From an uncultured Collinsella sp. (GTDB lineage Bacteria; Actinomycetota; Coriobacteriia; Coriobacteriales; Coriobacteriaceae): a stretch of DNA of 22,832 nt. Numbering within the stretch: position 1 is the stretch's first letter; each line of letters begins with the position of its first letter. A program made the translations under genes and the position numbers. The stretch lies in assembly GCA_902478985.1 (NCBI GenBank), contig CABSNH010000011.1:1-22832 (forward strand), given 5' to 3'. The notes below the pieces were generated by a model. That model was given only the letters and a program-made list of their open reading frames with translations, was not told the DNA's origin and ran no database searches. Below are positions 16,078 through 22,762 of the stretch, piece after piece.

Positions 16078-16105
16078 GTTACGCGGTTTTACCAAACCGC
16101 GTAAC
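16078..16105. repeat. 12-bp perfect hairpin upstream of the MarR promoter
   Basis: GTTACGCGGTTT (16078-16089), loop TACC, AAACCGCGTAAC (16094-16105). It lies 15 bp upstream of the MarR -35 box in a divergent gap where no transcript ends, so termination is not its obvious job. The remaining bases of the 711-bp gap, apart from the entries listed, show nothing I can name. Confidence 0.6.
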
Positions 16106-16118
16106 GGCTCGACGCTGC

Positions 16119-16217
16119 AAACCCGCCAGAGCGGCAATCTGCCTTTCAACTTCGGCGGCATGACCAGAAGGTCAATGCCGCCTTGCTTCAAGGCACCTTG
16201 CTCGCTCTGACGGGTTT
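16119..16217. repeat. Nested 99-base hairpin element
   Basis: The outer arms 16119-16133 (AAACCCGCCAGAGCG) and 16203-16217 pair with one mismatch. A middle stem is GCAA/TTGC plus TGCCTT (16140-16145) with AAGGCA (16190-16195). The inner stem is GGCGGCATGACC (16154-16165) with GGTC-A-ATGCCGCC (16170-16182) around an AGAA loop. Three stacked stems in one unit suggest a folded RNA or a dispersed palindromic repeat. Confidence 0.65.
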
Positions 16218-16352
16218 TCGCTGACTTCGCCAAAACATCGGCGTTGCCCTTGTTGGGATAGTCGTTGGGGACGCTCTTGTTGAGTGATCCGTGGGGGACG
16301 GAGGAAAACGAATCATTTTGGGCTGCGGTGACACCCTTTCGAAGTTGCTTTG

Positions 16353-16510
16353 TCCAAAACTATGCCGGATTACTACGATGAATTCGAAATATCAGACCTC
16401 GGCATTGTTTTTCGTAAAATCACAAGCTGTCTACCTGCGATTTTGCCGGAGTGCAATTCGTTGTGGTTGGAGGCTGACGGTTTATCGTAGTAATCCGGCA
16501 TAGTTTTGGA
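16353..16510 (+). repeat. Terminal-inverted-repeat element, copy 2 of a roughly 160-bp family
   Basis: Arms 16353-16379 and 16484-16510 are exact reverse complements over 27 bases (left arm begins TCCAAAACTATGCCGGAT). The 104-base interior carries GTCTACCTGCG (16429-16439), 76 bases from the left end and 71 from the right. This mirrors copy 1 at 6789-6950 (78 and 73). The interior also aligns loosely with copy 1 through much of its length. It sits between divergent genes, so it cannot be a terminator for either. Confidence 0.8.
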
Positions 16511-16633
16511 ATGGTAGCAAATAGATGGCAGATACTGTGCCGCTACCGCCGCGATTTGCCTCCCATTCCCGAAACCTTTCCGCAACAATTTGCCCTTCGT
16601 GCCGCTCGACTCCGCTCGCAACGCCCCCTGCGC

Positions 16634-16639
16634 TACACT
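16634..16639 (+). promoter_or_regulatory. Weak -10 candidate for the pyridoxamine kinase gene
   Basis: TACACT preceded by TGCGC lies about 50 bases before the kinase ATG. No convincing -35 box is seen; offered only as the best-looking site. Confidence 0.25.
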
Positions 16640-16689
16640 TAGTCGCACTATGGCGCCGTCGCGCCGCGTCCGACCCAAGGGGGACACTC

Positions 16690-17514
16690 ATGAAGAACAC
16701 TCAGCTGCTGCTGATCAACGATATGTGCGGTTACGGCAAGGTCGCGCTTTCTGCCATGTTGCCGGTGCTGTCGCACATGGGCTATCGCATCCACAACCTG
16801 CCGACGGCCCTCGTTTCCGATACGCTCAACTACCCCAAGTTTTACATCCACGACACCACGGAGTACGTGCGTCAGAGTCTTGCCATCTGGGAGGAGCTCG
16901 GCTTTGAATTCGACGCCATCTCGACCGGCTTTATCGTGACCGAGGAAGAGGCGCGCATCATCTCGGACTTTTGCCACCGCCGTTCGCAAAAAGGCACCAA
17001 GGTGTTCGTCGACCCCATCATGGCCGACAACGGCAGGCTCTACGCCGGCGTGCCCGAATCGACCATCGGCCTTATGCGCAGCCTGGTCGAGTGCGCCGAC
17101 TACGCGGTGCCCAACTATACCGAGGCGTGTCTGCTCACCGATACGCCTATGGCCGAGCAGATTACGGCCGATGAGGCTCGTGCGCTCGTGGACGCCATGC
17201 TCGCGCTGGGCGCCAAGTCGGTGGTCATTACGAGCGCGAAGGTCGACGGGGCGAGTGCCGTCATCGGCTACGACCATGTGGCGGGAGAGTACTTCACGAT
17301 TCCCTTTGAGCTGATCCCGGTGTATTTCCCGGGCACGGGCGATACGTTCTCGTCGGTGCTCGTGGGTCGCGTTATGGCCGGCTGGAGCTTACAGCGTGCG
17401 ACGACCGACGCCATGCGTGTGGTGGCCGAGCTTATCGAGCGCAATGCCGACCAAGAAGACAAGTCGGCCGGCCTTCCCATCGAGGCCTGCCTGGATGTGA
17501 TCGACCATGAGTAA
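16690..17514 (+). CDS. Pyridoxamine/pyridoxal kinase
   Basis: A 274-residue ribokinase-fold kinase that phosphorylates vitamin B6 compounds (pyridoxal, pyridoxamine) with ATP for PLP salvage. Visible marks: an N-terminal INDMCGYGKVALSAMLPVLS in the position of the family's HDISGxGxCS; STGFIVTEEEA; FVDPIMADNGRLY; VPNYTEACLL; and the anion-hole/catalytic PGTGDTFSS near the C-terminus with Asp218. The ATG at 16690 follows AAGGGGGA; the frame is open upstream but unconserved. It overlaps the next gene by eight bases (ATGAGTAA), so the two are co-translated. Why a B6 kinase should be coupled to a Cys-rich TIGR04076 protein is unclear. Confidence 0.88.
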   Translation: MKNTQLLLINDMCGYGKVALSAMLPVLSHMGYRIHNLPTALVSDTLNYPKFYIHDTTEYVRQSLAIWEELGFEFDAISTGFIVTEEEARIISDFCHRRSQKGTKVFVDPIMADNGRLYAGVPESTIGLMRSLVECADYAVPNYTEACLLTDTPMAEQITADEARALVDAMLALGAKSVVITSAKVDGASAVIGYDHVAGEYFTIPFELIPVYFPGTGDTFSSVLVGRVMAGWSLQRATTDAMRVVAELIERNADQEDKSAGLPIEACLDVIDHE

Positions 17515-17836
17515 CGCTGGCGAGGGCGGTGCCAAGCCCGCGGGCGGGGACAAGCCGCTCGGCGCGTCGCGGGGCAAGCGTCCGCGTATCCGCGTGAGCT
17601 GCGTGGATCAGCTGGGTGTGTGTCGCTGCCACCATGGTCATAAGCCGGGCGACGTCTTTGACTTCGACCGAGACCGCGGCAAGATGTGCGCCATGGCCTG
17701 CCACGTGGGCTTTCCCTATATCGATATCCTGCGCTACGGCGGAACCGTGCCTGGCAACGAGCCCGGTACGGCAAAGTTCTGCTGCCCCGAGGTCGATACG
17801 TTGAACGTCTGGCTTGCCGAGATCGTCGACGAGTAA
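17507..17836 (+). CDS. Small Cys-rich protein, TIGR04076-like
   Basis: A 109-residue protein of unknown function. Residues 1-30 are Gly/Lys/Pro-rich and probably disordered. The rest matches my memory of the TIGR04076 pattern: a conserved Cys before an amphipathic YPYVLALRFGG-like stretch (here MCAMACHVGFPYIDILRYGG, residues 60-79), then a CCP motif (92-94). Seven cysteines (32, 39, 41, 61, 65, 92, 93) and four histidines (42, 43, 45, 66) suggest metal or cluster binding, but this is inference. It has no ribosome site of its own beyond coupling to the kinase stop. Confidence 0.72.
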   Translation: MSNAGEGGAKPAGGDKPLGASRGKRPRIRVSCVDQLGVCRCHHGHKPGDVFDFDRDRGKMCAMACHVGFPYIDILRYGGTVPGNEPGTAKFCCPEVDTLNVWLAEIVDE

Positions 17837-17838
17837 CC

Positions 17839-17960
17839 GAGCGTGGATAATCTCCCACCGAGATAATGAGCGTGGATAATCTCCCGTTTAGGGCGCCCTT
17901 GAACGCTCGAAGTGGGAGATTTTCCACGCTCAATTTGTATGCGGGAGAAAATCCACGCTC
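17839..17960. repeat. Symmetric array of four 18-bp repeats (two direct, two inverted)
   Basis: GAGCGTGGATAATCTCCC occurs at 17839-17856 and 17868-17885. The reverse-complement form occurs at 17914-17931 (one difference) and 17943-17960 (two differences). Gaps are 11, 28 and 11 bases, so the unit is symmetric about its centre, near GGGCGCCC (17891-17898). It fills the gap between convergent genes and may also act as a bidirectional terminator, though T-runs are short. Confidence 0.8.
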
Positions 17961-18006
17961 GTTTTATACCGATGGCGTGGCCCGTATATCCGCGCCGCCC
18001 GAGCGC

Positions 18007-18453
18007 CTACAGCTGCTCGAGCATAGCGGTGCAACCGGCGAGTACATCGCGGTAGGTGGCATCGAAATTACCGGTGTACCAGGGGTCGGCTACGTCGCCG
18101 GGGCGATCGGTCCAATCGAGCAGGCGCGAGATCTTGCCGTCGGGGTCGTCGCCAAAGATGCGGCGTAGGCCACGCGCGTTCTCAGCATCCATATAGACAA
18201 TGTGATCCCAGTTGCCATACTCTGCGCGACGCACCTGGCGGGCACGGTGCTCAACGACGGGAATCCCGACCTCGCGCAGCTTGGCAACGGTACCGTGGTG
18301 TGGCGGGTTGCCGATCTCCTCGGTCGAGGTCGCAGCGGAATCAATGACAAACTCGCCCGCGCGCCCGGCGCGGCGCACGAGCTCGGTAAACACCGACTCG
18401 GCCATCGTCGAGCGGCAGATGTTCCCATAGCAGATAAACAGTACGCGTTGCAC
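18007..18453 (-). CDS. Low-molecular-weight protein tyrosine phosphatase
   Basis: A 148-residue cytosolic phosphatase of the LMW-PTP/arsenate-reductase fold. The P-loop CYGNICRS (Cys8, Arg14) sits at the expected N-terminal position, and the general acid is Asp123 in DPWY. Length is exactly typical. The start is the GTG at 18453, nine bases after AAAGG. An ATG at 18510 would add 19 residues that the family lacks. LMW-PTPs dephosphorylate tyrosine-phosphorylated proteins, often exopolysaccharide kinases, but no such partner is nearby. It lies 60 bp downstream of the RpiR gene on the same strand and may be co-transcribed with it. Confidence 0.92.
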   Translation of the reverse strand: MQRVLFICYGNICRSTMAESVFTELVRRAGRAGEFVIDSAATSTEEIGNPPHHGTVAKLREVGIPVVEHRARQVRRAEYGNWDHIVYMDAENARGLRRIFGDDPDGKISRLLDWTDRPGDVADPWYTGNFDATYRDVLAGCTAMLEQL

Positions 18454-18513
18454 AGGACGATACCTTTCATATAGAAGGCTGCTAAAGAGCCGAAGCCGGG
18501 CGCATGCCAAGTT

Positions 18514-19263
18514 TTATTTCTTGGCCAGTTTGAAGTAGCGCTCAAATATCAATTCGAAAACGTAATAGAACATCAATCGACTGTCGAGGTCCATGCTGCC
18601 CAAGCGGATTTCTTTTTGCACGGTGTAGATAGGATAGTCGGCTAGTTTCGAGAGAGAATTTCGAGAGAAGCCGGTGAGCGTGACGACCTTGCATCCGCGC
18701 GTTTTGGCTATCGATGTGGCGTCAATAGACACCTGCGTCTCGCCGCTTACGGAAACGCTGAAGACCAGGTCGTTTTTGCCGAGGAGTTCTGCGTAATGCC
18801 TCATGACGTGGCGTTCACTGAGCGTGTCGGTATTCTTGCCCATTATTTTGAGCTTTTCAGCCATTTCGAGGCACGGGTACTTCGAAAAGCCCGAGCAGAA
18901 GAACACGATATGCGAGGCATCCTGGATAAGACTCACGACCGAATCGATGACCCGGTCGTTAAGCAGATCTTTGGTCTGTACGAGCTGGGTATCAAGAGGA
19001 AGCGCCTCGATAGTGAATCGATTGCGGTCGAGCGAGGCGGAATACGATTGTTTGAGCTCCGTAAACCCCGAGAAGCCAAGCTTGTGGGCAAGCCTGACGA
19101 TTGTATTGGGAGCGACGAAGAACCGTTCAGCAACGCTCTTAAGCGTGACATCGTCAATATCATCACGCAGCTCGATGATGTAGCGCATGATCTCGCCTTC
19201 GAGATCGTTGAGCTTGCTCTCGCCAGCTCGCACATGATCATAAAAAGATTCTTGATCTTTCAT
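18514..19263 (-). CDS. RpiR-family regulator with SIS domain (GlvR-like)
   Basis: A 249-residue transcription factor. The N-terminal helix-turn-helix is LKSVAERFFVAPNTIVRLAHKLGFSGF (about 41-67). A SIS sugar-phosphate-binding domain covers about 105-235 (HIVFFCSGFSKYPCLEMAEKL, then VFSVSVSGETQ). The start at 19263 is chosen because residues from MKDQESFYDH fit family length; GAGGGG lies 12 bases upstream, a loose fit. The longer frame to 19455 reads into the divergent promoter region. It faces away from the GH4 and PTS genes. In B. subtilis an RpiR protein (GlvR) activates glvA/glvC, so this one probably senses a phospho-sugar and controls the maltose-type genes next to it. Confidence 0.9.
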   Translation of the reverse strand: MKDQESFYDHVRAGESKLNDLEGEIMRYIIELRDDIDDVTLKSVAERFFVAPNTIVRLAHKLGFSGFTELKQSYSASLDRNRFTIEALPLDTQLVQTKDLLNDRVIDSVVSLIQDASHIVFFCSGFSKYPCLEMAEKLKIMGKNTDTLSERHVMRHYAELLGKNDLVFSVSVSGETQVSIDATSIAKTRGCKVVTLTGFSRNSLSKLADYPIYTVQKEIRLGSMDLDSRLMFYYVFELIFERYFKLAKK

Positions 19264-19387
19264 AAGATGTTTCAGCCCCTCGCACCTCGCTGTACATATG
19301 GTACCGCTTTGTGTAGCCAGGTGAGAAATCGGTAATCGGTCAAGATTGCCTATTGCCCATGAGCTGGGCAAACGCGCGTGTCTGCCT

Positions 19388-19431
19388 ACACATATCTGTG
19401 TTGTGAGCGAAATCATGTGTCCCCGTTTCGC
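19388..19431. promoter_or_regulatory. Operator-like repeats between rpiR and the GH4 gene
   Basis: ACACATATCTGTGT (19388-19401) is a perfect 5+5 palindrome. GCGAAA (19407-19412) and TTTCGC (19426-19431) form an inverted repeat with a 13-base spacer. Both are mid-gap in the 298-bp divergent region (19264-19561), a natural place for RpiR binding. No clear -10/-35 pair was found for the GH4 gene. Confidence 0.35.
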
Positions 19432-19561
19432 ATTGGCCCACACGGGAACTCTCAAATGACCTTATGTCGCAAAATATCAATCGAAACGAAGCAAGCCGAG
19501 GACAACCGCGGAGCCCAAGGTCTTCGAGAACACCGATCAGCCAACCCTGGAGGGACGGAAC

Positions 19562-20887
19562 ATGAAGGATAAGCTCAATATTGTGATCGTTGGCGGCGGC
19601 TCCACGTGGTGCCCTGGCATTCTTAAAGCCCTGACCAAGCACATGGACATTCTGCCGCTGAACCGCGTGATGCTCTATGACATCGATGCCGAGCGTCAGC
19701 GTCCGATCGGCGAGTTTGGCAAGATCCTCTTCGCCGAGGAGGAGCCCGGTGTGGAGTTTGGTTACACCACCGATAAGGACGAGGCTTACACCGACGTCGA
19801 CTTTGTGCTCTGCCAGATTCGTACCGGCGGCTACGAGATGCGTAGCAAGGACGAGAAGATTCCGCTGCATATGGGAATCATCGGCCAGGAAACGGTGGGC
19901 CCTGGCGGCATGGCTTACGGTATGCGCTCCATGCATGACATGGTTGAGATCGTCAACGACGTTCGCGCTCATAGCCCGGAGGCGTGGATTATCAACTACA
20001 CCAACCCGGCTGCTATTGTGGCATATGGTCTCGAGCGCGTCCTGCCCGATGAGCATCGCGTCCTCAACATCTGCGATCAGCCCGTCAACCTCATGCGCTC
20101 TTACGGTCGCCTGCTCGGTCGCGATATGAGCAAGACGGAGCCCGTGTACTTTGGTCTCAATCACTTCGGTTGGTTCAAGCACATCTACGATGAAGAGGGC
20201 CATGACCTCGTCCCGCAGATTAAGGAGTACACGGAGAAGAACGGCTTCCTTCCTGCCGATGCCGAGCAGCGTGACCAGTCCTGGCTCGATACCTACGCCA
20301 TGGTCAAGGACATGCTCGAGGACTTCCCCGACTATCTGCCCAACACTTATCTGCAGTACTATCTGTATCCCGAGTACAAGGTCGCTCACCTCGACCCCAA
20401 CTACACTCGCTCCGACGAGGTTATCAACGGTCGTGAGAAGCGCGTGTTCGCCGAGTGCGAGCGTGTTGCCAAAGTCGGCACCGCAAAGAACTCCTCGGTT
20501 GTGCAGAACGATGCTCATGGCGATATGATCGTGGAAATCACCTCGGCCATTTATCGCAACACCAACAAGACCTTCATTGTCATCGTGCCCAACAACGGCA
20601 TTATCGAGGGTATGCCCGATGACGCCATGGTCGAGGTCGCGGCAAGCGTGGGCGCCAATGGCCCGCAGCCCTATGCTGTTGGCAAGATCGGCACCTTCTA
20701 TCGCGGTCTTATGGAGAACCAGTACGCCTATGAGCGCCTGACTGTTGAGGCTTGGATGGAGGGTTCCTACGAGAAGGCCCTGCAGGCACTCACGCTTAAT
20801 CGTCTGGTCGGTGACGCAAAGAAGGCTCGCAAAGTGCTCGACAAGCTCATCGAGGCCAATAAGGATTACTGGCCGGAGCTTAAGTAG
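19562..20887 (+). CDS. glvA: Family 4 glycosidase, 6-phospho-alpha-glucosidase
   Basis: A 441-residue NAD+- and Mn2+-dependent GH4 enzyme that hydrolyses phosphorylated disaccharides such as maltose-6'-phosphate in the cytosol. It follows B. subtilis GlvA closely by memory: N-terminal NAD loop GGGSTWCPG (11-19), IGQETVGPGGMAYGMRS (107-123), NYTNPAA with Asn148, the metal ligands Cys171 (NICDQP) and His201 (GLNHFGW), and a C-terminal LIEANKDYWPEL. GlvA has CDMP where this has CDQP. The CD-P form separates alpha-glucoside-6-P enzymes from beta-glucosidases (CN-P), so alpha specificity is likely. The start has GGAGGG seven bases upstream. The PTS EIICB gene follows 82 bp downstream and should deliver its substrate. 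Confidence 0.93.
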   Translation: MKDKLNIVIVGGGSTWCPGILKALTKHMDILPLNRVMLYDIDAERQRPIGEFGKILFAEEEPGVEFGYTTDKDEAYTDVDFVLCQIRTGGYEMRSKDEKIPLHMGIIGQETVGPGGMAYGMRSMHDMVEIVNDVRAHSPEAWIINYTNPAAIVAYGLERVLPDEHRVLNICDQPVNLMRSYGRLLGRDMSKTEPVYFGLNHFGWFKHIYDEEGHDLVPQIKEYTEKNGFLPADAEQRDQSWLDTYAMVKDMLEDFPDYLPNTYLQYYLYPEYKVAHLDPNYTRSDEVINGREKRVFAECERVAKVGTAKNSSVVQNDAHGDMIVEITSAIYRNTNKTFIVIVPNNGIIEGMPDDAMVEVAASVGANGPQPYAVGKIGTFYRGLMENQYAYERLTVEAWMEGSYEKALQALTLNRLVGDAKKARKVLDKLIEANKDYWPELK

Positions 20888-20916
20888 CTAGTTCCATAGC
20901 GCTTGATAACTGTTAT

Positions 20917-20955
20917 GGGGCGTGTGGGCTGTAGAGCTGCGCGCCCCGTTTCTTT
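20917..20955 (+). terminator. Weak intercistronic hairpin between GH4 and PTS genes
   Basis: GGGGCG (20917-20922) pairs with CGCCCC (20942-20947), with wobble pairs inside, followed by GTTTCTTT. It may cause partial termination or mark an mRNA processing site, lowering PTS expression relative to the GH4 gene. Confidence 0.35.
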
Positions 20956-20969
20956 AAGAGGGGTATCCC

Positions 20970-22532
20970 ATGAACAAAGATGAGCTGCTGGCAAAGTTCC
21001 AGCGCCTGGGCAAAGTCCTCATGACGCCTGTCTTGATCCTGCCAATCGCCGGCATCCTTCAGGGCTTTGGCAATGCCTTTACCAGCCCCACCCTTACGGC
21101 AGCTGTTCCCTGGCTTGCTGCTCCGGGCTTTGCGATTTTCTTTTCGATTCTTAAGGCCGCAGCCGGCATCGTTATGAACAACATCCCGGTTATCTTCTCG
21201 ATTTGTCTCGCCTATGGCTTCGCCAAGTCCGAGAAGGCTACCGCGGCGCTTTGTGGCTTTTTGGGCTACATGTGCATGAACTCCGTGATGGGCACGTTCC
21301 TTACGGCGACTGGCGTTATCGATCCCGCGAATCTTACGACGGGCCAGAGCACGATCCTCGGCATCACCACGCTCGACACTGGCGTTATCGGCGGCCTTCT
21401 GGTGGGTGCAATCGTCGCATGGCTGCATAACCGTTACTACAAGATTGAGCTGCCTGCCGTGTTCTCCATCTTCAACGGCACACGCTTTATTCCGGCGGTG
21501 ACGCTGCTCTCATGCAGCATCCTCGCATTGGTCATGTCCTTTGTTTTCCCGTTTATTCAGAACGCTCTCGGTGCGCTGTCCGAGTTCATCAAGACCACGG
21601 GTGCCTTTGGAGCATTTGTCTACGGCGCCGGCGAGCGCATGCTCCTGCCTTTTGGCCTGCATCACTTTGTCTATTTGCCGTTCTTCTTCACGTCGCTCGG
21701 TGGCGTCGAGACCATCGACGGCCAGACTGTTCAGGGCGCTATCAATATCTACAACGCGATCCTGGGCTCTCCCAGCACGCCGTTTAACATCGAGGTCAGC
21801 CGTTTTGTCATGAACGGCAAGGTCATCTTCGCCATGTTCGGCCTGCCCGGCGCTGCACTCGCCTTCTACAAGACGGCACTTCCCAAGAACAAGAAGAAGA
21901 CCGCAGCGCTCATGATCGCCATCGTGGTGCCTTGCATCCTCTCCGGCATTACCGAGCCGCTCGAGTACTCCTTCCTGTTTATCGCGCCCATCCTCTACGT
22001 GTTCCACGCCCTCATGGCTGGTCTTGCCTATGCGCTGACCTATATCCTGAAGTTCAACGTGGCCGGTTCCGCGTCCTTCGGCGGCCCGCTCCTGTCGTTG
22101 ATCTTTAATGGCATCATGGGCGCCGCAAAGGGTTCCAACTGGCAGGTTATCCTGTTCCTCGGCCCCATCTACTTCGTGGTGTACTACTTCGTCTTCAAGT
22201 TCATCATTCTTAAGAAGGACCTTAAGACCCCTGGCCGCGAGGAAGAGTCTGACGATGAGGCCGAAAAGGCTCCCAAGACCGTGATCAGCGACCTCATTCC
22301 CGCCATCGTTGAGGCGGTGGGCGGCGACAACAATATTAAGTCTGTCGAGGCCTGCTTCACCCGTCTGCGCATCCAGCTCAATGACTGTGACAAGGTGGTT
22401 GATGACGCCGAGTTTACCGAAAAGCTCGAAGCGCGTGGTATCGTGCATGTCAACGGCGGCGTGCAGATTGTCTACGGTAATATGGCTTCTAACTACGCAA
22501 CCCAGATGCGCGAGCTGCTGGGTATGGAATAA
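20970..22532 (+). CDS. PTS system EIICB, glucose/maltose (alpha-glucoside) type
   Basis: A 520-residue sugar phosphotransferase permease. The EIIC part (about 1-410) is hydrophobic with roughly ten membrane segments and carries ERMLLPFGLHHFVY and the GITEPLEYSF motif that contacts sugar. A charged linker (EEESDDEAEKAP) leads to EIIB (about 440-515) with phosphorylation Cys462 in ACFTRLR. Layout and length match B. subtilis MalP/GlvC. No EIIA domain is fused or encoded nearby, so a Crr-type EIIA from elsewhere must phosphorylate it. AAGAGGGG precedes the ATG. With the GH4 enzyme it forms an uptake-and-cleavage pair, most likely for maltose or an isomer. Confidence 0.92.
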   Translation: MNKDELLAKFQRLGKVLMTPVLILPIAGILQGFGNAFTSPTLTAAVPWLAAPGFAIFFSILKAAAGIVMNNIPVIFSICLAYGFAKSEKATAALCGFLGYMCMNSVMGTFLTATGVIDPANLTTGQSTILGITTLDTGVIGGLLVGAIVAWLHNRYYKIELPAVFSIFNGTRFIPAVTLLSCSILALVMSFVFPFIQNALGALSEFIKTTGAFGAFVYGAGERMLLPFGLHHFVYLPFFFTSLGGVETIDGQTVQGAINIYNAILGSPSTPFNIEVSRFVMNGKVIFAMFGLPGAALAFYKTALPKNKKKTAALMIAIVVPCILSGITEPLEYSFLFIAPILYVFHALMAGLAYALTYILKFNVAGSASFGGPLLSLIFNGIMGAAKGSNWQVILFLGPIYFVVYYFVFKFIILKKDLKTPGREEESDDEAEKAPKTVISDLIPAIVEAVGGDNNIKSVEACFTRLRIQLNDCDKVVDDAEFTEKLEARGIVHVNGGVQIVYGNMASNYATQMRELLGME

Positions 22533-22563
22533 ACGCCCCACATATCTATAAAATCCGGTGTAG

Positions 22564-22599
22564 AAGGCGGCGGCAGACAATGCGTCTGTCGCCGCCTTT
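22564..22599 (+). terminator. Intrinsic terminator after the PTS gene
   Basis: AAGGCGGCGGCAGAC (22564-22578) pairs with GTCTGTCGCCGCCTT (22584-22598), with one wobble and a 5-base loop. It lies 31 bases after the EIICB stop. The T-run is short. Confidence 0.7.
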
Positions 22600-22613
22600 G
22601 AGTTACCCCACGC

Positions 22614-22678
22614 GCATTTCGTGTACTTCGGATACACGAAATCGTGGAAAAGCGTGTATCTGAAGTACATGAAATTGC
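22614..22678. repeat. Palindromic repeat of about 25-bp imperfect arms
   Basis: The left arm 22614-22638 (GCATTTCGTGTACTTCGG...) pairs with the right arm 22653-22678, with one bulge and two G-U wobbles. The left half is itself palindromic (TTCGTGTA...TACACGAA). It lies just downstream of the PTS terminator. Confidence 0.65.
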
Positions 22679-22762
22679 ACTGCTGAAGCTTCCAGGCGGA
22701 TAAACACTACTTGTATGGGACGGTTTTCATCGGTTGCTCGCCACCTTGGGCTATGTTCGCCC

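Larger units (their letters stand above)
16072..16359 (-). other. Stop-free 95-codon stretch without a start, possible gene remnant or coding-like repeat
   Basis: From after a TAG at 16362-16360 to a TAG at 16074-16072 the minus strand is open for 95 codons. It reads protein-like text such as LRKGVTAAQNDSF and RQSEQGALKQGG, ending WRVCSVEPLRGLVKPRNH. The only Met is around codon 53, and no ribosome site or promoter is visible. The hairpins at 16078-16105 and 16119-16217 lie inside it. I cannot tell whether it is a decayed gene end or a repeat that happens to be open. Confidence 0.3.

Noticed and set aside
16525..16689. N-terminal extension of the pyridoxamine kinase
   Set aside because: The frame is open but unconserved, and a ribosome site sits right before the ATG at 16690.
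17839..17960. Possible CRISPR array
   Set aside because: Only four 18-bp repeats, two of them inverted, with 11/28/11-base gaps and no cas genes nearby.
19340..20518. A 392-codon open frame on the minus strand
   Set aside because: Antisense to the GH4 gene and its promoter region.
21510..22670. A 386-codon open frame on the minus strand
   Set aside because: Antisense to the PTS EIICB gene; no motifs, and it starts in the downstream palindrome.
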